Positions 12,390 to 17,045 of a DNA stretch of 17,045 bases are shown piece after piece; the stretch's first letter is position 1, and each line of letters begins with the position of its first letter. Source of the DNA: UBA5336 sp039198685 (GTDB lineage: Bacteria > Pseudomonadota > Alphaproteobacteria > Caulobacterales > Hyphomonadaceae); NCBI GenBank assembly GCA_039198685.1, contig JBCCTK010000065.1:1-17045 (forward strand), given 5' to 3'. The position numbers and the translations under genes were made by a program. The notes under the pieces are model-generated. The model searched no databases and was not told the DNA's origin. It worked only from the letters and a program-made list of their open reading frames with translations.

Positions 12390-13157
12390 TCAATCAGGTT
12401 CGCTTGCCGCCGCTTCGTAGATGGCGAGGAAGTCCTCGGCCTTCAAGCTCGCACCGCCTATGAGGCCGCCATTTACATTCGCAATATTGAGGATCTCGGC
12501 GGCATTGCCGGGCTTCATGGATCCGCCGTAGAGGATCTGCACGTCTACCCCGGCCTCACCCTGGTGCTCAATCAAGATGCTCCGAATGTGCGCATGGGCG
12601 CTTTCAATTTGCTCCATTGTCGGCGTCTGGCCGGTTCCGATGGCCCATTTCGGCTCATAGGCCACAACAAAGTCTACCTTGTCGCCCTGGGCACCGGGAT
12701 AGGGCATGGACTTGCGAAGCACACGCTCATTGACACGGTCTGTCTCGCCGCGCTGGCGCTCATTATAATTCTCGCCGATGCAAATGATCGGTATCAACGC
12801 TGCCTCCAGGGCAGCATAGGCCTGCTCTTGCACATATGTGCTGCGCTCGGCATGGGCTTCCCGGCGTTCAGAGTGACCCACAATGACATGGCTTGCGCCT
12901 GCGTCCTTCAACATAGGCGCGGAAATATCCCCGGTGTGCGCGCCACTGGGGGCGTGGTGACAGGTCTGGCCGCCAATAAGGAGGCGTGACCCCAAAGCGC
13001 GCTCTGCCATCAGCGCAACAAGTGTGGCGGGTCCGCATAATGCAATGTCTGCCTCGGTGTGTGCCCCTGACAACCCTTCAACAATATGATCGAGTTCGGT
13101 AAGGCTGTCCTTCAGCCCATTCATCTTCCAATTTCCAGCGATGAGTGTGCGTGGCAT
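12390..13157 (-). CDS. tpiA: Triosephosphate isomerase
   Basis: A 255-residue TIM-barrel enzyme that interconverts dihydroxyacetone phosphate and glyceraldehyde 3-phosphate in glycolysis and gluconeogenesis. All catalytic residues are present: Lys11 in GNWKMNG, His95 in VIVGHSERR, and Glu168 in AYEPKWAIGTG, which also starts the flexible lid. The phosphate-binding ILYGGS and GLIGGASL motifs are near the C-terminus. The ATG at 13157 gives the standard N-terminus; GAGAGG lies about 12 bases upstream. It is the first gene of the tpiA-secG-pyrG run and diverges from the foldase gene. Confidence 0.98.
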   Translation of the reverse strand: MPRTLIAGNWKMNGLKDSLTELDHIVEGLSGAHTEADIALCGPATLVALMAERALGSRLLIGGQTCHHAPSGAHTGDISAPMLKDAGASHVIVGHSERREAHAERSTYVQEQAYAALEAALIPIICIGENYNERQRGETDRVNERVLRKSMPYPGAQGDKVDFVVAYEPKWAIGTGQTPTMEQIESAHAHIRSILIEHQGEAGVDVQILYGGSMKPGNAAEILNIANVNGGLIGGASLKAEDFLAIYEAAASEPD

Positions 13158-13243
13158 GGAGCAGTATACCTCTCTTGTCTTGGCGGTGTGCCTCGCCTAG
13201 CAAGCAGAGCCTGTGCCATCAACACATCCAAGAGAGCATCTAA
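13158..13243. promoter_or_regulatory. Divergent intergenic region between tpiA and the foldase gene
   Basis: These 86 bases should carry the promoters of the tpiA-secG-pyrG run (leftward) and of the foldase-trpE-trpG run (rightward). On the minus strand TTGATG is followed 17 bases later by TAGGCG, a poor -35/-10 pair for tpiA. No operator or attenuator-like structure is evident. AGAGAG lies about ten bases before the foldase ATG. Confidence 0.35.
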
Positions 13244-15154
13244 ATGCTGACATCCCTGCGAGAACTCCTGAGATCCAAATGGATTGGCGGATTGGTATTT
13301 GGTCTGGTGATCATTTCAATGGCGCTCTGGATTGATCTACCGGGCCTGTCGGGGGGCTTTGGAGATCAGGCTGTGAAAGCCGGAGAGCGCGGCTTCACAA
13401 TGCAAGAATTCGATGAACGCCTTGAGCAAGTCTTGAGGATTCAGAGGCAGCAGGAAGGCGGAATCGTGACACGTCGTGATGCCGTCGAGCAGGGGCTGGT
13501 GGATCAATTGTTTGCCGTGGAAACGTCCCGTATGGCGAATTTGGGTTTTGGCGCGCGCATCGGAGCAGCCGCAACGGACGAATACTCAACTGCGCGCGTG
13601 CTCGAAGACGAAAGTTTCGCTGATCCCGTAACAGGCGCCTTCAATGCCGATCTCTACCGGAGGCTATTGGGCAATAGCCAACTGACCCCTGAGATCTATG
13701 AGCAAAACCTCCAGGATAGCCGTACCATCAATACGCTAACTGCCGGCATTGAATCGGGGCTGAAAGTGCCCGCTGCATTCTCTCAGCTTCAGGCGACGTT
13801 TCTGGCAGAAAGTCGCTCGGTAGACTGGGTCGTTATCGGTCGTGAAGACGCCGGATCCGTTGAACCGCCCTCCGATGAGGCGCTTGCGGCATTCTACGAT
13901 GAACAAGCCAGACGCTTTGCTGTGCCCGAGCGCCGCATTTTCTCTGTATTGACCCTGTCTCCAAGCGATTTCGTCCATACTGTCGAGGTGTCTCCAGAAG
14001 ACTTGCGCGCCATCTACGAGTCGCAAAAAGCGCAGCGCTTTTCAGGTCCGGAGCGCAGGCGCTTTCTGGAAGTTGTGGCAACATCTGAGTCTGGCGCAAC
14101 AGAAGCCTTTGGACGGCTTGCGGGCGGGGCGCCCGTTGAATCGTTTTCCGAAGAAGGATTTGCCGCAGCCCAGCCGCGCACCGCGCTCCAAAGTGAATTG
14201 ACCAATGCCGAATTGTCCGAAGCGCTATTTGACCAGAACACGCGCACCGGCGGTGTGGTCGGCCCCTTCCGATCCGGAGACTTGTGGCTTGTGGCCCGGC
14301 TCGACGACGTTATTGCAGGCACGCCCGTGCCCTTTGAGTCTGTCAGCGCACTGATCGAGGAAGAGTTTGCCCTCAGGGAGGCAGAAAACCTCTTCCTGCA
14401 AGTCGAAGCTGATTTGTTCGACTATATCGGTCGCGGACTGACTCTAAGCGAGATTGCGTCGGAACTCGGAGCGCCCCTGCTGCGTTATGTCCCCCTCTCG
14501 CAGTCCGGCAGGTTGGCCGATGGAACCGTGATCCCTGCCCTGGCGAATAATCCTGATCTCATGGAAGCAGCCTTTCAGGGACGCATTGGCCAGGTCACCG
14601 ACCCGATTGGAGGAGGCCAGCAGGTCCATCTCGTAGAAGTTCAAGACGTCCTGGCGCCTTACAGCCCAGACCTGGCGGACATTCGAGACCGCGTTGTAGA
14701 CGCCTATGTCACAAGCCAAGAAAGTGAATCGTTAAGTCGCTTTGCCAACGCTTTGGTTGATGACATTCAGGCGGGCAACCGAAGCCTCGAAGACATCAGC
14801 GAAGGACTCGGCAAACCCCTGGAATCAACCGCGCAACCCATCTCGCGAGCCAACTATGATGGTGCTGTGCCCCAGCAGCTTCTCGTGCCGGTTTTCGGCG
14901 CAAATGACGGAGACACATTCACCCTGCCTGGGCCCGGGGTGGGTCAGATGCTCGTGGCTCAGGTCACGGAGATCAGACCGCCAGAGCCCATTGAAATCGA
15001 GGTTTTGAGCGGTCTTGTAGAAACGGAACTGGAGCAGTCCCTGCGCAATGACTTGCTGATAGCAATGGAAAACGAATTCCGCGAAACACTGGATGTTCAA
15101 GCCAATGGCGCGGCGCTCGACGCGTTCAAACGGCAGATTTTGGATCAGCAATGA
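13244..15154 (+). CDS. PpiD/SurA-like membrane-anchored peptidylprolyl isomerase or foldase
   Basis: A 636-residue protein with a short cytoplasmic N-terminus, one transmembrane helix at about 12-30 (WIGGLVFGLVIISMALWI) and a large periplasmic part, the layout of PpiD. The SurA-N-like chaperone region spans about 37-200. Two FxxPERR elements (225-231 and 266-272) lead into a rotamase-like domain (about 270-358) ending with GGVVGPFRSGDLWLVARL. Long helical C-terminal regions follow. PpiD-type proteins help newly exported proteins fold at the Sec channel. The rotamase core is degenerate, so it may act mainly as a chaperone. Its stop overlaps the trpE start by 4 bases (ATGA), implying translational coupling to tryptophan synthesis genes. 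The ATG at 13244 follows AGAGAG. Confidence 0.9.
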   Translation: MLTSLRELLRSKWIGGLVFGLVIISMALWIDLPGLSGGFGDQAVKAGERGFTMQEFDERLEQVLRIQRQQEGGIVTRRDAVEQGLVDQLFAVETSRMANLGFGARIGAAATDEYSTARVLEDESFADPVTGAFNADLYRRLLGNSQLTPEIYEQNLQDSRTINTLTAGIESGLKVPAAFSQLQATFLAESRSVDWVVIGREDAGSVEPPSDEALAAFYDEQARRFAVPERRIFSVLTLSPSDFVHTVEVSPEDLRAIYESQKAQRFSGPERRRFLEVVATSESGATEAFGRLAGGAPVESFSEEGFAAAQPRTALQSELTNAELSEALFDQNTRTGGVVGPFRSGDLWLVARLDDVIAGTPVPFESVSALIEEEFALREAENLFLQVEADLFDYIGRGLTLSEIASELGAPLLRYVPLSQSGRLADGTVIPALANNPDLMEAAFQGRIGQVTDPIGGGQQVHLVEVQDVLAPYSPDLADIRDRVVDAYVTSQESESLSRFANALVDDIQAGNRSLEDISEGLGKPLESTAQPISRANYDGAVPQQLLVPVFGANDGDTFTLPGPGVGQMLVAQVTEIRPPEPIEIEVLSGLVETELEQSLRNDLLIAMENEFRETLDVQANGAALDAFKRQILDQQ

Positions 15155-16602
15155 TGCCCCGCGACACACTCTATGTGCGTCGGCGCATCGGGGATGTTGA
15201 AACGCCAGTCGGAGCCCTTTTAAAGCTTGGGCCAGATACGCCGGGCACATTCCTGTTCGAATCGATTGTTGGGGGTGAACGCCTCGGGCGATACTCATTT
15301 ATTGGTCACGATCCAATCGACTGGTTTCGCGTGAAAGATGGCGTCGCTGAAACCAGTGCCAGTGGTGACTTCTCCAAAGCCTCGCCAGACGCAGTTACAA
15401 TCGAAACCGGGCCAGAGGCTGCTTTGAGAAACTATGCGAGTCAGGCCCAGATCGAACATTCTGTGCATGTGGATCTGCCGCCCATGGCATCGGGCGCGTT
15501 CGGATATGTGGGATATGATTTCATCCAACATGTCGAACCCGTTGCGATCAACGCGAAAGACGTGCTCGATGTGCCAGAGGCCGTTCTCGTTATCCCGAGG
15601 CTCGTGATCATCTTTGATCATCTGCATCAGGAAATCCTGCTTGTGGCCCGATTTCGGGAAACAAACGCGGCGGCTGCGCAAGCCTATCTGGATGACATTG
15701 AGACGCGGCTTGATTCTCCCTCCCCCATGCCCCCGCGATGGGACGGCGCTCCACAAGACCTCACGTTCAAATCCAACACGACCAAAGCGCGGTATTTTGA
15801 AATCGTTGAAGCGGCCCGCGAATACACGCGCGCCGGAGACATATTTCAGGTGGTCCCGAGCCAACGTCTTTCGGTGCCATCTCCGGCGCGTTCTGTGTCA
15901 GTCTACCGGGCGCTCAGGCGACTGAATCCCTCCGCATTCATGTTCCATATGCACCTCGGAGATGTTCAACTTGTCGGCTCAAGTCCAGAAATCCTGGTTC
16001 GCGTAAGGGGTGGACGGGTTGCCATTCGCCCCATTGCGGGCACGCGCCCCAGGTCTGGGGACGCGGTCGAAGATGCCCGGCGCGCGGCAGACTTACTGGA
16101 CGATCAAAAGGAAGTTGCTGAACATCTGATGTTGCTCGATCTTGGCCGCAATGATGTTGGCCGGGTTGCAGCCTATGGCAGCGTTGAAGTCACCGAGCGC
16201 TTTATCATTGAGCGCTATAGTCACGTAATGCACATCGTGTCCCATGTGGAGGGAGACCTGCGTGAGGGGGTCTCGGCCGTCGACGCGCTCCTCGCCGGAT
16301 TTCCGGCGGGCACGGTCTCCGGTGCGCCAAAGATCCGCGCCATGCAGATCATCGACGAATTGGAGAGCGAGCGGCGCGGCATCTATGGCGGCGCTGTTGG
16401 CTATTTCGGGTGGAATGGCGACATGGACACGTGCATCGCTTTGCGCACAGCCGTGATCAAAGATGGCACGCTACATCTTCAGGCCGGTGGCGGCGTCGTT
16501 CTGGACAGTGATCCGCAATACGAATTCGACGAAACCCTGCACAAAATCGGCGCCCTAAAACGGGCCGCTGAGATGGCGCCGATGTTTGAGCACGATCAAT
16601 GA
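15151..16602 (+). CDS. trpE: Anthranilate synthase component I
   Basis: A 483-residue enzyme subunit that turns chorismate plus ammonia (supplied by TrpG) into anthranilate, the first committed step to tryptophan. The N-terminal stretch FESIVGGERLGRYSFIG (36-52) corresponds to the LLES region that binds feedback tryptophan. The catalytic domain holds PIAGTRPR (294-301), HLMLLDLGRND (325-335), GTVSGAPKIRAM (387-398) and the closing GGGVVLDSDPQYE. The length is slightly short for the family (about 500) but no motif is missing. The start ATG at 15151 overlaps the foldase stop in an ATGA; a second ATG follows at 15154. The stop overlaps the trpG start in the same way. No leader peptide or attenuator precedes it, because the foldase gene runs directly into it. 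Confidence 0.97.
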   Translation: MMPRDTLYVRRRIGDVETPVGALLKLGPDTPGTFLFESIVGGERLGRYSFIGHDPIDWFRVKDGVAETSASGDFSKASPDAVTIETGPEAALRNYASQAQIEHSVHVDLPPMASGAFGYVGYDFIQHVEPVAINAKDVLDVPEAVLVIPRLVIIFDHLHQEILLVARFRETNAAAAQAYLDDIETRLDSPSPMPPRWDGAPQDLTFKSNTTKARYFEIVEAAREYTRAGDIFQVVPSQRLSVPSPARSVSVYRALRRLNPSAFMFHMHLGDVQLVGSSPEILVRVRGGRVAIRPIAGTRPRSGDAVEDARRAADLLDDQKEVAEHLMLLDLGRNDVGRVAAYGSVEVTERFIIERYSHVMHIVSHVEGDLREGVSAVDALLAGFPAGTVSGAPKIRAMQIIDELESERRGIYGGAVGYFGWNGDMDTCIALRTAVIKDGTLHLQAGGGVVLDSDPQYEFDETLHKIGALKRAAEMAPMFEHDQ

Positions 16603-17045
16603 GCGCGCCGTCCATTCTCGTCATCGACAACTATGACAGTTTCACCTGGAATCTTGTCCACTATCTGGAGGAGATTGGAGCGCGAACCACGGTTGTGCGA
16701 AACGACAAGATCAGCGTTGCGGAAGCCCTCGGCCGCGGCGACGATGGAATCGTGCTTTCGCCGGGCCCGTGCACACCCAATGAGGCCGGGATTTGCGTTG
16801 ACCTTGTCCGGTTAGCGCCGCAAATGCTTCCAATTCTGGGCGTGTGCCTCGGCCACCAGTCCATCGGGCAGGCTTTTGGCGGGGCTGTGATAACGGCACG
16901 GCAAATACGCCACGGCAAGATAAGCGCCATTCGTCAAAATGGTGGCCCACTGTTTTCTGGGCTGCCTGAGACATTCGACGTTGTGCGGTATCACTCCCTG
17001 GCAATCCGCGATGAAGACCTACCTGACTGCCTTGTCGCCGAAGCA
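16599..17045 (+). CDS. trpG: Anthranilate synthase component II (glutamine amidotransferase), 5' part
   Basis: The first 149 codons are inside the window; the gene runs off the right edge (full length is usually about 190-200). It is a class I glutamine amidotransferase: ILVIDNYDSFTWNLVHYLEE at the N-terminus, the oxyanion-hole motif LSPGPCTP (53-60), and the nucleophile Cys83 in GVCLGHQSIGQAFGG. The catalytic His/Glu pair would lie beyond the edge. It releases ammonia from glutamine for TrpE. The ATG overlaps the trpE stop by 4 bases (ATGA), so the two subunits are translationally coupled. In related alphaproteobacteria trpD and trpC usually follow. Confidence 0.95.
   Translation, partial: MSAPSILVIDNYDSFTWNLVHYLEEIGARTTVVRNDKISVAEALGRGDDGIVLSPGPCTPNEAGICVDLVRLAPQMLPILGVCLGHQSIGQAFGGAVITARQIRHGKISAIRQNGGPLFSGLPETFDVVRYHSLAIRDEDLPDCLVAEA

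Noticed and set aside
12249..12989. Long plus-strand open frame across tpiA and the secG start
   Set aside because: It overlaps two certain genes antisense and spans their intergenic gap; no domain is seen.
1..17045. CRISPR arrays, tRNA/rRNA genes, insertion sequences
   Set aside because: No regularly spaced repeats, cloverleaf-like segments, rRNA-like stretches or transposase motifs were seen on reading both strands.

Overview
The window looks like a stretch of core chromosome from an alphaproteobacterium, most likely a marine, stalked-type relative of Caulobacter (Hyphomonadaceae/Maricaulales). This placement is inferred from gene order (tpiA-secG-pyrG next to a divergent ppiD-like foldase gene followed by trpE-trpG), from the magnesium-type HemB and from protein similarity. 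No database search was run. I see no tRNA, rRNA, IS element, integrase or CRISPR array.

Left part (1-2217, all minus strand): the first codons of a probable lipoprotein, a CX5R (dual-specificity type) protein phosphatase, a small outer-membrane beta-barrel protein, then a MarR-family regulator. The regulator has a clear intrinsic terminator behind it and a probable operator in front of it.

Valine catabolism block (2339-5522, minus strand): transcribed in the order isobutyryl-CoA dehydrogenase, TauD/TfdA-type 2-oxoglutarate dioxygenase, 3-hydroxyisobutyryl-CoA hydrolase. The first and third are steps of valine breakdown. The dioxygenase between them is not a known member of that pathway. A GNAT acetyltransferase gene diverges from this block across a 62-bp gap.

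TIR block (6121-8186, minus strand): two adjacent paralogous genes, each encoding an N-terminal TIR domain, a low-complexity linker and a four-helix membrane domain ending in a conserved basic tail. I recognise the TIR domain but not the membrane half. This is the strongest candidate for an undescribed system: a membrane-anchored, possibly NAD-consuming pair. It has none of the usual partners of known TIR defence systems, and its neighbours are ordinary core genes.

Right part (8302-17045): hemB (plus), a DUF1801 protein (minus), rpmF for ribosomal protein L32 (minus, 59 residues), pyrG, secG and tpiA (minus, transcribed tpiA then secG then pyrG). Divergent from tpiA, a PpiD/SurA-like periplasmic foldase gene overlaps trpE by 4 bp, and trpE overlaps trpG by 4 bp. 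trpG runs off the end of the window. These genes cover haem synthesis, translation, CTP synthesis, protein export, glycolysis, envelope folding and tryptophan synthesis.
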